Shown: one piece after another, positions 26,001 through 31,699 of the stretch
How the letters are laid out: every line of letters starts with the position of its first letter
Position numbering within the stretch: position 1 is the stretch's first letter
NCBI GenBank assembly: GCA_963765785.1
Contig: CAVXXW010000019.1
Location: forward strand, 282,790 to 346,789
Length of the DNA: 64,000 bases
Direction: 5' to 3'
From: AC-32 sp963765785
GTDB taxonomy: Bacteria; Actinomycetota; Thermoleophilia; Gaiellales; Gaiellaceae
Notes under the pieces: generated by a model
Seen by the model: the letters and a program-made list of their open reading frames with translations, nothing else
Databases searched by the model: none
Told to the model about the DNA's origin: nothing
Made by a program: the position numbers and the translations under genes

Positions 26001-26459
26001 GGCGGCTTCCTCGACACGAGCAAGCCCGGCCCGCATACGTTCACGGTCGCGGCCGAGGACGTCGCCGGCAACGCCGCCACGAAGAGCGTCACCTACGTCG
26101 TGCAGTTCGGCTTCGGCGGCTTCCAGCAGCCCGTGGACAACCCACCGATCGTGAACGTCGCGAGTGCGGGGAGCATCGTTCCGCTCAAGTGGACGCTCCT
26201 CGATGCCGCCGGCCAGCCGTACGCGAACCTGAACGCGCTGCAGACGATCGTCTCGAAGCAGATCCGCTGCCCGAACGGCGGGACCGACCCGGTCAACGCG
26301 CCCGAGATCCCGATCGGCACGACCGGCGTCGCCGGCGTCAGCGGCGGGGTCTTCCACTTCAACTGGTCGACCGACAAGAAGTGGGCCGGCACCTGCCGCC
26401 GCCTGCTGCTGCACCTGAGCGACGGCACGACGCCGTACGCGGACTTCCAGTTCAAGTAG
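20037..26459 (+). CDS. Giant secreted protein: Ig-like, VWA, AQGSI pentad repeats, clan-CD-type peptidase, PxKF-like end
   Basis: A 2140-residue protein with signal peptide (residues about 18-40, ending AHAQ). Next come an Ig-like domain (about 42-145), a VWA domain with MIDAS start D188 (DTTGSM), pentapeptide AQGSI blocks (564-633, 782-821, 1097-1111, 1141-1155), and a PPC-like beta domain around 1043-1200 that the last two blocks interrupt. A gingipain-like (C25/clan CD) peptidase follows, with candidate catalytic His 1494 (WAHYSHW) and Cys 1535 (FTVGCHSG). After Ig-like segments it ends in a PxKF-like domain (VPLKWTLLDAAGQPY). No LPXTG or membrane anchor is seen. ATG 20037 has GGAGAAGG upstream. 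Function is unknown; adhesion or matrix processing are guesses. Confidence 0.85.
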   Translation: MGTTAAKLVNTTRRRYGLALVLGALVLLVGGTQHAHAQGGPFVNVTQPAGGSTISGVISIAADASSDVGIDRVEFQYFDGATGRFYPLGTDTTAPYTTCFDTTKVPNTNGLNGTVYATAYDTTGASTREGSGVTVSNGEASNPGNTSGDSLQPCSLSLRLGVGTTKNVDATLHFDKLPPKADVLLALDTTGSMQSAINDARGDADSLVSTLQNEIPSAKFAVADFKDYPDAIFNNLGGPGDYPWRVDQDFTANAPDSSCSDGELHVTEIACALQGLQASGGDDLPEAYNRAFYEAYSDADHLHWDPGASRFMIVLGDSLPHDAGLATFDPDCPNTPPTDPGSAFTVGNAQYGAVGPLQTLTVLDGLKANHTNLSFVTYNAGAAGTLSGTPACQAAIAKYTGGAEVVHGPDTAGLATQIVNLVNAAASRIDRITQTVTQTGGPAEVDGSSWIALNVCSIEGTCSAVTGPATAPTDIALQEKVSVPQDATKGDYHFRVTVSGDGVPRAVQEVTVTVTDTGVSALTMTSDDNSIPAGIASVPFESLPSDRLNNLTADPNAAPAGSTAQGSIAQGSIGSGTTAQGSIAQGSIAQGSIAMGSIAQGSIAQGSIAVGSIAMGSIGLGTTAQGSIAQGSIPGGATILRNVLLSQIPLTGGASWADVLRNTPFAVQPLQAVTLYDVATYSVRDPSDNKTPWERLNALTLAQAPFFSSLWRNVPLSAVLLGNAPLASVPIPLGPDGHPYASWSAALTGNGGSASNLDVSQNTAFGVAIAGQLGTTNLGTIAIGSIAQGSIAQGSIRADQTAVGSIAIGSIDLRLTHLGSIPLTALRSPADIVACSTSFDCTGKTLGQVSAANAFKPGVTLFDVLNQVAPPNGTLTIDELARAMLALADFPWELADVQGLQDVAGTGQNVHYHVDFDLVCAAATSFSVHVHLPDGFFPVKGSSTVAYGAAAAIPATDPTGPAGDPVWTAPGSPCGASSATQHVRLNFQSYAGLTLGSQTSDVAVTAADSTYSASNQASVLVTQNWEPSDDPATGPTIAKNTLVVGHIATSNDIDYFRVPLDNLAPNTKVTAYLKVPQDADLDLVINKPSAPGVQSSAQGSIAQGSIAVGSIPIEDTASGVDSSTLALQPDAQSDLTAASTAQGSIAQGSIAQGSISANRGDVNEVAQIVTHGETGAAVIGIGGYNGAFSNHPYVLRIKVTPPPPLPPCDPVTGLDTPTAGTLPAVTSLPTSTKALFLVNRQRLAGLYGAAAADSLVNSSTTSPLNRVAASVNGAVLPVDGSAAVRTAYSQWDANPCDLEKANAVVRSINDLVATYRARLPQLKYVVLLGTDTAVPSWRQQDLSNDSPEIDEANDLVFTTRGLTKGNATYATAARNAILTDGAYGHFQPTNWLGHDIPLPEISVSRVVESPDDINAQLTQYLAVNGQLNPTRSLTTGDSFFEDGAHAADTALQAQFPSLSHSFLGTTPTPWTHANVLASFFNASPVPDIGAIWAHYSHWLAQPANVTPAGLAGLASTGDISPTYPVSSRLIFTVGCHSGLNVPDTLLRPDTVAAQTPDTRQRFLDWAQAYMANKAAVYVANTGFGYGDTTTSDLSERLYDHFANNLNSGGTVGEQWLRALHQYYSEPSNYDVLDEKVMIEATMYGLPFYTFGGTPQHVPPAVTPPSHSVVNGIDTASVPAVDGFTFTQGSNGLFTAAGRPDGSTFTSGGAPWTMGTLSVFYRPAQPTVSRDVTVPGTAAHGVWIRSLTTSTQDNVTPYKPFPLVHDANERPVKDYPNIFFPATMATINRDVTFGTEHDTAVVNLGRFFPSQTGDLSKGTEQLVSSIGLDVGYSTSADVTPPTIFQTSAVQTGTSITAFVRVGDASGLARVAVLYHELGDGTWHVVQLDHASGDLWSKTFTIGSANPIQLDSEAQDINANVAYSFNKAVNFQSVPDNVAAHPSITIDNPLPAPTGTFTLNQRVSATFACSSTLGIASCNGATDGGASIVSGGFLDTSKPGPHTFTVAAEDVAGNAATKSVTYVVQFGFGGFQQPVDNPPIVNVASAGSIVPLKWTLLDAAGQPYANLNALQTIVSKQIRCPNGGTDPVNAPEIPIGTTGVAGVSGGVFHFNWSTDKKWAGTCRRLLLHLSDGTTPYADFQFK
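21726..21935 (+). repeat. AQGSI tandem repeat block 1 (14 pentads)
   Basis: Fourteen 15-bp units in perfect register, consensus GGCTCGATCGCGCAG, encode pentads of the form xxGSI (twelve of fourteen); two units read GSGTT and GLGTT. Confidence 0.95.
22380..22499 (+). repeat. AQGSI tandem repeat block 2 (8 pentads)
   Basis: Eight 15-bp units in register; six are xxGSI and two are diverged (RADQT, DLRLT). The register is kept across the diverged units, suggesting one structural repeat. Confidence 0.9.
23325..23369 (+). repeat. AQGSI repeat block 3 (3 pentads)
   Basis: Three units AQGSI-AQGSI-AVGSI inside a PPC-like beta domain of the giant protein. Confidence 0.88.
23457..23501 (+). repeat. 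AQGSI repeat block 4 (3 pentads)
   Basis: Three AQGSI units, 87 nt after block 3, again within the PPC-like region. Confidence 0.88.
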
Positions 26460-27051
26460 TCCAGGCGGGCGACCGCACCCACGCCTCGAGCAGGTCGACT
26501 GCTTGGGTGAGCTCCCGGACGCTCAGCCGGAACGGCTCGGCGTAGGGAATCTTGCCAACGGCAGCAGCCGGGTAGCGGCCCTCGAGCGCGTCGAGCACGT
26601 AGCGGACGGGCAGCCCGTGCGCGACGACGAGGATCGTCTCCTCGGGGCGGGCCAGCAGCGTGCGGTAGCCGTGGACGTATCGCGCGACGGTCTGCGCGCG
26701 GCTCTCGCCGCCGCCCGGGCAGACGTCCTGCGGCCCGTGCGTGTGGGCCCACGCCCGGTAGTCGGTCAGCGGGCGGCCCTCGAATTCGCCGAAGCGGATG
26801 TCGTTCAGGTCTGCCAGCACGAGGCGCGGGACGGGGCGCCCATCGAGCGCGAGGTCGGCGGTCTCCTGCGCCCGCGGGAACTCCGAGGTGACGCAGAGGT
26901 CGATCGGGTCGTCGCGGAGCTCGACGCCGAGCCGGCGCGCCTCCTCGCGGCCGGTCTCCGTCAGGCTGACGCTGACGGCGGGGTCGCCGTTCGTCAGCCC
27001 TTCGACGGAGCGCTCGCTCTCGCCGTGGCGCGCCAGGATCACCCGCTTCAC
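26452..27051 (-). CDS. Histidine phosphatase family protein (phosphoglycerate-mutase-like)
   Basis: A 199-residue protein of the histidine phosphatase superfamily. The phosphoacceptor motif is LARHGES near residue 8; the second catalytic His is in LVVAHGLP, and acidic NDIRFGEFEGR supplies the general acid. It lacks the features of a true metabolic mutase, so it is probably a broad phosphatase, perhaps for a sugar phosphate or alpha-ribazole phosphate. ATG 27051 opens the conserved strand directly. It converges with the giant gene and the 3' ends overlap by 8 nt. Confidence 0.9.
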   Translation of the reverse strand: MKRVILARHGESERSVEGLTNGDPAVSVSLTETGREEARRLGVELRDDPIDLCVTSEFPRAQETADLALDGRPVPRLVLADLNDIRFGEFEGRPLTDYRAWAHTHGPQDVCPGGGESRAQTVARYVHGYRTLLARPEETILVVAHGLPVRYVLDALEGRYPAAAVGKIPYAEPFRLSVRELTQAVDLLEAWVRSPAWTT

Positions 27052-27192
27052 GATCGGATCACCCTAACGAGGGACGGTCCTAGATCTGCTGTAGCCGATC
27101 ATGCCGACTACAGGCAACGCGGGCCGTCCTTGAAGCCTCGCCGCAGGGGCTCGGGGACCATGCTCGCCGCATCCGGCTCGCGTCTTCGTACG

Positions 27193-27216
27193 AACGGCCT
27201 CCCTCGAGAGGCCGTT
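27193..27216 (-). terminator. Hairpin after tRNA-Gly
   Basis: AACGGCCTC (27193-27201) pairs with GAGGCCGTT (27208-27216) around a 6-nt loop, 16 nt beyond the 3' end of tRNA-Gly on the minus strand. Confidence 0.6.
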
Positions 27217-27231
27217 CCCGTTCTGCGGCAG

Positions 27232-27302
27232 AGCGGGCGGCGGGAATCGAACCCGCATAACTAGCTTGGAAGGCTAGGGCTCTACCATTGAGCTACGCCC
27301 GC
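27232..27302 (-). tRNA. tRNA-Gly(TCC)
   Basis: On the minus strand the acceptor stem is GCGGGCG/CGCCCGC, the D-arm GCTCAATGGTAGAGC, the anticodon loop CTTCCAA giving TCC, and the T-arm GGGTTCGATTCCC. The discriminator is T and CCA is not encoded. Confidence 0.95.
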
Positions 27303-27318
27303 CGGTCGGGGCGAAAGC

Positions 27319-27615
27319 CTAGCTCGGCGGATCGTCGGCCAACGGCCCGATCGCCCCGGCGGTCGGCTCCAGCTCGCCGGACTCGAGGCCGGCGCGGATG
27401 TGACGCGCGAGCGCCAGCGCCTCGCTCTCCTGCTCCGGCAGCAGCACGCTGTTCACCGCCGCCAGGTGCTCCTCGCCGCTGAAGAGCTCGACGTCGACCG
27501 TGCGCAGCTCGCGCCGCGGGATATAGGGGTCGTCCGGCACGCCGATCCGGATCAGCACCTCGCGACCGTCCGGCAGCGTGGCCTTCAGCTCGATCGGGTT
27601 GCCATTGAGGCTCAC
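27319..27615 (-). CDS. Conserved-looking hypothetical protein, 98 aa
   Basis: A 98-residue acidic soluble protein, MSLNGNPIELKATLPDGREVLIRIG onward, with beta strands in the first half and an amphipathic helix (EQESEALALARHIRAGLESGE) in the second. No domain is recognised. The codon use is typical of this genome. It lies between tRNA-Gly and the AI-2E transporter gene, divergent from the latter by 62 nt. A role cannot be given. Confidence 0.7.
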   Translation of the reverse strand: MSLNGNPIELKATLPDGREVLIRIGVPDDPYIPRRELRTVDVELFSGEEHLAAVNSVLLPEQESEALALARHIRAGLESGELEPTAGAIGPLADDPPS

Positions 27616-27677
27616 GGCGGCATCCTCTCACGTGCGCGCGTGACGAAAACGTCCGACTGACCCGCGATGCTCCGCGC

Positions 27678-28742
27678 GTGATCCCAGAGCGCCTGGTCCG
27701 CGTGCGGCTGCGCACAGCCCTGTCGCTGCTGGTGACGATCATCTCGGTCGCGATCGTGCTCGAGGTTCTCTGGATCGCTCGGCACGTCCTGACGTGGGTC
27801 CTGATCTCCCTCTTCCTCGCACTGGCGCTCAACCCGGCGGTCGAGTGGCTGCAGGCACACGGGTTCAAACGGAGGGGAGCCGCCGCGGCTATCGCCTACC
27901 TGCTCGCGCTGGTCGCCATCGTCGGGATCGGCTTCACGTTCGTGCCGACGCTCGTGCACCAGGTGAACGAGTTCGTCGGGAAGCTGCCGGACTACGTCCA
28001 CGACGTGACGCACGGGCGCGGCAGGCTCGGCTTCCTCGAGACGAAGTACCACATCCAGCAGCGCATCGAGGACTCGGTCAAGAAGGGCGGCGCGGCCAAG
28101 GTGCTCGGACTCTCCGGCGTCGCGATCTCGGTTGCGAAGAGCGTGGTCTCGATCGTGGTCGCGACGATCACGATCCTGTTCATGACGTACTTCATGCTGC
28201 TCGAGGGCCCGTCGTGGGTCGAGCGCTTCTACCGCCTGCTGCCCGAGCAGTCGCAGCCCCGCTGGCGCAAGGTAGGCGACGAGATCTACCGCACGGTCGG
28301 CGGCTACGTCACCGGCAACCTGCTGATCAGCGTGATCGCGGGCGGGCTGACGACGATCGTGCTCCTGATCCTGGGCGTGCCCTACGCCGTCGCACTCGGG
28401 TTGATCGTCGCGATCCTCGACCTGATCCCCCTCGCCGGCGCGACCATCGCCGCGATCCTGATCGGGATCGTCGCCTTCCTGCACTCGGTCCCGGCGGGGA
28501 TCATCGTCGTCGTCTTCTTCATCGTCTACCAGCAGATCGAGAACCACCTGCTGCAGCCGGTCGTCTACGGCCGGACCGTGCAGCTCTCGCCGCTCGCAGT
28601 CCTGATCTCGATCCTGATCGGCGCCGAGCTCGCAGGGATCATCGGTGCGCTCGGGGCGATCCCGGTGGCCGGGTCGATCCAGGTGCTAGTGAACGACTGG
28701 CTCGAGCACCGCCGCGAGCACCCGGCTCCCGCCGCGCTCTGA
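27678..28742 (+). CDS. AI-2E family transporter (PF01594-type membrane protein)
   Basis: A 354-residue membrane protein with about eight hydrophobic segments arranged 3+5 and a cytoplasmic or extracytoplasmic loop of about 80 residues (VHQVNEFVGKLPDYVHD onward). The family motif ILDLIPLAGATIAAILIGI and the QQIENHLLQPVVYGRTVQLSPL block are both clear. Members export diverse small molecules; the autoinducer-2 name comes from E. coli TqsA and should not be taken as the substrate. GTG 27678 is the start. A palindromic hairpin separates it from the next gene. Confidence 0.9.
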   Translation: MIPERLVRVRLRTALSLLVTIISVAIVLEVLWIARHVLTWVLISLFLALALNPAVEWLQAHGFKRRGAAAAIAYLLALVAIVGIGFTFVPTLVHQVNEFVGKLPDYVHDVTHGRGRLGFLETKYHIQQRIEDSVKKGGAAKVLGLSGVAISVAKSVVSIVVATITILFMTYFMLLEGPSWVERFYRLLPEQSQPRWRKVGDEIYRTVGGYVTGNLLISVIAGGLTTIVLLILGVPYAVALGLIVAILDLIPLAGATIAAILIGIVAFLHSVPAGIIVVVFFIVYQQIENHLLQPVVYGRTVQLSPLAVLISILIGAELAGIIGALGAIPVAGSIQVLVNDWLEHRREHPAPAAL

Positions 28743-28756
28743 TGCTCTAGCTCTCG

Positions 28757-28780
28757 GCCGTTCCTGCCGATGGGAACGGC
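28757..28780 (+). promoter_or_regulatory. Hairpin directly before the CAP-domain gene
   Basis: GCCGTTCC (28757-28764) and GGAACGGC (28773-28780) pair perfectly around an 8-nt loop and end at the base before the ATG at 28781. It would hide the ribosome-binding region, or it may end the upstream gene's transcript. Confidence 0.5.
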
Positions 28781-29317
28781 ATGCGCAGCAACACGAGGAC
28801 GCTTGCGGCGCTCGCAGCAGTCTTGGTGGCGCTGGTCGCCCCATCGCAGGGGTCGGCCCGGCCGCAGAGCCCGGCAGCGCCGGAGGCACAGCTGCAGGTC
28901 GCGCTGCTCGGTCAGATCAACGCCTTCCGCGCGGCGCACGGCCTTGCCCGGCTGCGCGTCTCCACCGCGTTGAACGGAGTCGCTGACGGCCACTCCGCCC
29001 AGATGGCGCGGCTCGGCTACTTCAGCCACGACTCGGCGAACGGGCAGTCGTTCTCCGCGCGGATCGCGCAGGTCTACTCCCCGCGCGGGTACCGCAGCTG
29101 GTCGGTCGGCGAGAACCTCGTCTGGGGCGGGCCTGACATCGGCGCCTCGCGCGCGTTTCGGCTCTGGCTCTCGAGCCCACCGCACCGCGCGAACCTGCTC
29201 AACGCCCGCTGGCGCGAGGTCGGCCTCGGCGCCGTCCACTCGCCGAGCGCCCCCGGCGTCTACGGCGGCGGTCCCGCGACGATCGTCACCGCCGACTTCG
29301 GCGCCCGCTCCAGATAG
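28781..29317 (+). CDS. Secreted CAP (SCP/PR-1) domain protein
   Basis: A 178-residue protein with a signal peptide (LAALAAVLVALVAPSQGSA) and a CAP domain: LLGQINAFRAAHGLARL, GHSAQMARLGYFSHDSANG, SVGENLVWGG and SPPHRANLLNARWREVGLG. The conserved His, Glu and His of the family pocket are present. The C-terminus ATIVTADFG matches other CAP proteins. It is a paralogue of the gene at 12746-13225. Bacterial CAP proteins are secreted and of unclear role. Confidence 0.92.
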   Translation: MRSNTRTLAALAAVLVALVAPSQGSARPQSPAAPEAQLQVALLGQINAFRAAHGLARLRVSTALNGVADGHSAQMARLGYFSHDSANGQSFSARIAQVYSPRGYRSWSVGENLVWGGPDIGASRAFRLWLSSPPHRANLLNARWREVGLGAVHSPSAPGVYGGGPATIVTADFGARSR

Positions 29318-29337
29318 CGCCTACCCTTTACGCGCGG

Positions 29338-29409
29338 GCGCCTGTAGCTCAGTGGAAGAGCGACGGCCTTCTAAGCCGTTGGTCGGGGGTTCGAGTCCCT
29401 CCAGGCGCA
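29338..29409 (+). tRNA. tRNA-Arg(TCT)
   Basis: Acceptor GCGCCTG pairs with CAGGCGC; D-arm GCTCAGTGGAAGAGC; anticodon loop CTTCTAA with TCT at 29370-29372; T-arm with GGTTCGAGTCC. Its 3' part (29365-29411) is repeated at 31700-31746 and forms the attachment site of an integrated element. Confidence 0.95.
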
Positions 29410-29411
29410 TC
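29365..29411 (+). repeat. attL: 47-bp direct repeat within tRNA-Arg
   Basis: This stretch matches 31700-31746 at 43 of 47 positions. The four differences fall in and beside the T-arm. Duplication of a tRNA 3' end with an integrase fragment nearby is the usual sign of site-specific integration. Confidence 0.85.
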
Positions 29412-29422
29412 GCCCTGAACAA

Positions 29423-29454
29423 GCCGAAACCCGCTTCACCAGGCGGGTTTCGGC
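29423..29454 (+). terminator. Hairpin after tRNA-Arg
   Basis: GCCGAAACCCGC (29423-29434) and GCGGGTTTCGGC (29443-29454) form a perfect 12-bp stem with an 8-nt loop, 13 nt past the tRNA. Confidence 0.75.
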
Positions 29455-29491
29455 GTCTCTGGCCCTCGCCTCGTCGTACCGCCTAGAACCG

Positions 29492-29935
29492 CTAAAAACC
29501 GCTCGGGACTGGCGCCGACTGGCGCAAGACTGGCGCATGGTCGAGACGAGCGAAGACGTCCAGGAGAGGCTCGCCGGCGAGTCGCTTGACGTACTCCTTC
29601 TCGCGATCCTCGTCCCTCTTGCCCCCGTGTCCTGGGTCTGGCGGTGGAAGCTGGGAAGCTGGACGCCAGAGATAGACGCGCTTGCCTTCGTCGGGGTAGG
29701 TGATTGATCCCCATTGATGATGGCTCCGGTTGCGAGCGAAGATCAACGCGTTGACGTCTCCATGCCCGGAGACATCGGTTTGATCGGCAAGGCTCGCGAG
29801 CCAGTTCGTGGCTTCAGCGAGGGCGATGTAGACGCCGTCGTGATCCCAGGCATCGTGCGCGTCACGGAGTCGCGACACGGCGTCGCGATAGCCCCGGACA
29901 ATGACACTGCGATCCTTTTGAACAGAGACGCTCAT
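29492..29935 (-). CDS. Candidate HEPN-domain protein, 147 aa
   Basis: No family is recognised with certainty. The first 80 residues look all-helical (YRDAVSRLRDAHDAWD, GVYIALAEATNWLASL) and end in IFARNRSHHQWG. Residues R68-N69-x-x-x-H73 fit the HEPN Rx4-6H pattern with its common RN start, which forms the RNase site in many toxins and antiphage proteins. The rest is polar and may be disordered. It lies next to attL in the tRNA-Arg element, where defence genes are common. No antitoxin of the MNT type is seen beside it. The ATG at 29935 is assumed; the assignment is motif-based. Confidence 0.5.
   Translation of the reverse strand: MSVSVQKDRSVIVRGYRDAVSRLRDAHDAWDHDGVYIALAEATNWLASLADQTDVSGHGDVNALIFARNRSHHQWGSITYPDEGKRVYLWRPASQLPPPDPGHGGKRDEDREKEYVKRLAGEPLLDVFARLDHAPVLRQSAPVPSGF
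29522..29537 (+). repeat. Left copy of a GCGCAAGA(A)CTGGCGCA repeat
   Basis: The 16-bp sequence is almost repeated at 31645-31661, which has one extra A. It is 110 bp inside attL. GACTGGCGC also occurs three times at 29507-29536. Repeats like these near both ends can be recombinase arm sites. Confidence 0.55.
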
Positions 29936-29956
29936 GTCACCCCATGCGCTAGACGA

Positions 29957-30385
29957 TCAGCAGAAGCCGCAGTACGTGAACGACCAGGATCGGTAGTCGC
30001 CGCTCGTGTAGTAGTTGTATGACCAGCGCGCGGTGACGAACTTTCCGGCGATTGGGCTTCCAAAGAGCGGCCAGATCTGCTCCGGCGCCATCGTTAAGAG
30101 TGCTCCCGCGACGCCGGTCTGAGCCTGTGCCAGCTGCGAGCGAGCCACGTCGCGCTCCACGGTCAACGTGTTCACCTGATCAGTGAGTGTCGTGACCTGG
30201 CCGTTCAGCTTGGTGCGCTGACGCGTCAAGGTGGCGTTCTTCGATTTCAGCGAGCGCACCTGCTTCTGAAGCACGCGCACCTGGTTCTGGAGCTTCGTGG
30301 TATTGCGCTGGCACGGTGTCGTCGCTCCAGCCGTCCCTACCGACAGAACCAGCGTGGCAAGGATGCCGATGAAAACCGCCTTCAT
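29957..30385 (-). CDS. Secreted coiled-coil protein, 142 aa
   Basis: The signal peptide is residues 1-21 (MKAVFIGILATLVLSVGTAGA). Residues about 25-85 are a coiled coil with leucine/valine heptads (KLQNQVRVLQKQVRSLKSKN and the next repeats to VARSQLAQAQ). The C-terminal 45 residues are aromatic and hydrophilic and end in YCGFC. It may be a surface protein that assembles by coiled-coil contact; no family is recognised. A strong GAGGAGG precedes the ATG. It sits inside the tRNA-Arg element. Confidence 0.7.
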   Translation of the reverse strand: MKAVFIGILATLVLSVGTAGATTPCQRNTTKLQNQVRVLQKQVRSLKSKNATLTRQRTKLNGQVTTLTDQVNTLTVERDVARSQLAQAQTGVAGALLTMAPEQIWPLFGSPIAGKFVTARWSYNYYTSGDYRSWSFTYCGFC

Positions 30386-30767
30386 GCCCGATCGCCTCCT
30401 CTTCCCCCCAGCCGTAACGCGCGCTCACACTCGATGTATGAGCGCAAGCCGACCCTAGGAGCCTCCCCTTTGGACGCCATCCGGGGAAACGGCCATTTGA
30501 CGTGCGGGTTACTACCCTGGGAAGGGCGGGGCGGTAAGGAGTACGGTCGAGTAGTGGCGTCCGGGGTGATGGTTGTCGGACTGAACGAGGGTGCCTCCGA
30601 CCTATCGCCTCTCCCCCCAGAGGAGCGCAAGCTCCTCCGCTCAGGCAGGTCACGCCTCGGGCGCTGCGCTCACGTCTCCTCGAGCATCTCGAGCCGGGGG
30701 AGTCCTAGGCGGCAAGGTCGGGCAGGTCTGGCGGGACTCACCCGATCGAGGGATGTGCGGCTCTCCG
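30386..30767. other. 382-nt stretch without a supported gene
   Basis: Short frames exist on both strands here, but their amino-acid use (runs of Gly, Arg, Ser, Pro) and third-position use are not typical of genes, and none has a clear ribosome-binding site or known motif. It is probably decayed element DNA. No RNA gene is recognised. Confidence 0.5.
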
Positions 30768-31205
30768 TTACCTGATCGACTGGAGCGCACGGGGGATGAG
30801 GCGGTCGGGCGCGCGGCTTTTTCCGGATGTACCCCCTAGGAGAAGGGTCGCCGCTCGGTCGCCGGCCTCCACCGCTGGCTGGTCGCGAGCGGCTTCGCCG
30901 TCGACGCCAACGATGCGCCCGTTTCTTTCGCCGTTCGGCTCGGCTATCAGCGAGGGGTGAATGCAGCCGTTCGCGATCTCCTCTGCGAGCGCACCATCCG
31001 GCGGCAACACGCGCACCCCTTCGTTCCAGGCCCGGCCTGAGCGCGAGAGCGCCAACTGGGCGAGGTAGTCCTCGAAGGCCTGCGCGGCAGGACTGCGGCC
31101 GGTGTAGGCGCCGTGCAGGTAGAGGCGATGCCCGACCTCGTAGCAGCCCGGCGTCGTGACCTCGAAGACACCGGGCTCGCCTTCGACTGGGCGCGAAGAG
31201 CACAC
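30768..31205 (-). CDS. Hypothetical protein in the element, possibly a 5'-truncated gene
   Basis: The first 90 or so codons have strong genome-like codon use, giving a folded-looking segment (VFEVTTPGCYEVGHRLYLHG, FEDYLAQLALSRSGRAW), while the last 40 codons look random. No domain is recognised. Its start overlaps, on the other strand, the beginning of the integrase fragment, so a rearrangement point may lie near 31200 and the true N-terminus may be lost. It could also be a fragment of a larger gene. Confidence 0.35.
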   Translation of the reverse strand: MCSSRPVEGEPGVFEVTTPGCYEVGHRLYLHGAYTGRSPAAQAFEDYLAQLALSRSGRAWNEGVRVLPPDGALAEEIANGCIHPSLIAEPNGERNGRIVGVDGEAARDQPAVEAGDRAATLLLGGTSGKSRAPDRLIPRALQSIR

Positions 31206-31378
31206 CGCTGATGTTCGAGGCGGGGCTCAGCCTCGAGGAGATTGGCGACTACGTCGGCCACAACAGCGCCTACATGACCGACAGGTACAGGCACCTCCGC
31301 GAAGGGCACGAGGCGCGGGCTGCGGAGCGGTTCGACGACTACTTGACGCGTGCCACGAGTAGCAGCCCAATCCTTTGA
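31190..31378 (+). pseudogene. C-terminal fragment of a tyrosine recombinase (integrase)
   Basis: From the ATG at 31211 the frame gives 55 residues, MFEAGLSLEEIGDYVGHNSA then YMTDRYRHLREGHEARAAER, matching the end of tyrosine recombinases: the last catalytic His in GH and the nucleophile Tyr in the DRYRHL box. The Arg and first His of the catalytic set, and the N-terminal half, are missing. The frame upstream of about 31190 has no integrase-like sequence. It is the remnant enzyme of the tRNA-Arg element. Confidence 0.8.
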
Positions 31379-31409
31379 TATCCGGGGCGTAGAATCGCAT
31401 TAGAGGGAT

Positions 31410-31634
31410 ATGACTGGGTACGAAGACACAGCGCTTATTGCAGGCCAACTGGCAGACCTCACGCGGAAGGTCGATGAAATGGCGGAGCAGCTGAACGGAC
31501 TTCGTGGGGACGCCGATGACGCGCAGCATCGGGCAGACACCCAACAAGAGCGCATTGACCTCGCGGCGCGAGAACTAGCCGAAGTCAGTGAACGTCTGCA
31601 AGCTGCGGCGAACGCTCTCCGAGAGTCCATCTGA
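31410..31634 (+). CDS. Small coiled-coil protein, 74 aa
   Basis: A 74-residue acidic protein almost entirely predicted as one helix with heptads: LIAGQLADLTRKVDEMAEQL, LNGLRGDADDAQHRADTQQE, RIDLAARELAEVSERLQAAA. No transmembrane segment or known domain. A TAGAAT box lies 15 nt before the ATG. It follows the integrase fragment, inside the element near attR. Such small coiled coils may be structural, but no function can be named. Confidence 0.65.
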   Translation: MTGYEDTALIAGQLADLTRKVDEMAEQLNGLRGDADDAQHRADTQQERIDLAARELAEVSERLQAAANALRESI

Positions 31635-31644
31635 TTCCGTAACT

Positions 31645-31661
31645 GCGCAAGAACTGGCGCA
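31645..31661 (+). repeat. Right copy of a GCGCAAGA(A)CTGGCGCA repeat
   Basis: It matches 29522-29537 except for one extra A, and is 38 bp inside attR. See the left copy. Confidence 0.55.
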
Positions 31662-31699
31662 ACGGACGACTGAGCCGCCTGGTTGAGCCATCCAAGGCA

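Noticed and set aside
23034..26414. Very long reverse-strand frame opposite the giant gene
   Set aside because: Arg/Asp/Val-rich, no domain, caused by third-position GC bias.
30434..30775. 113-codon forward frame in the element
   Set aside because: Codon use and amino-acid content are not gene-like and no ribosome-binding site is clear.
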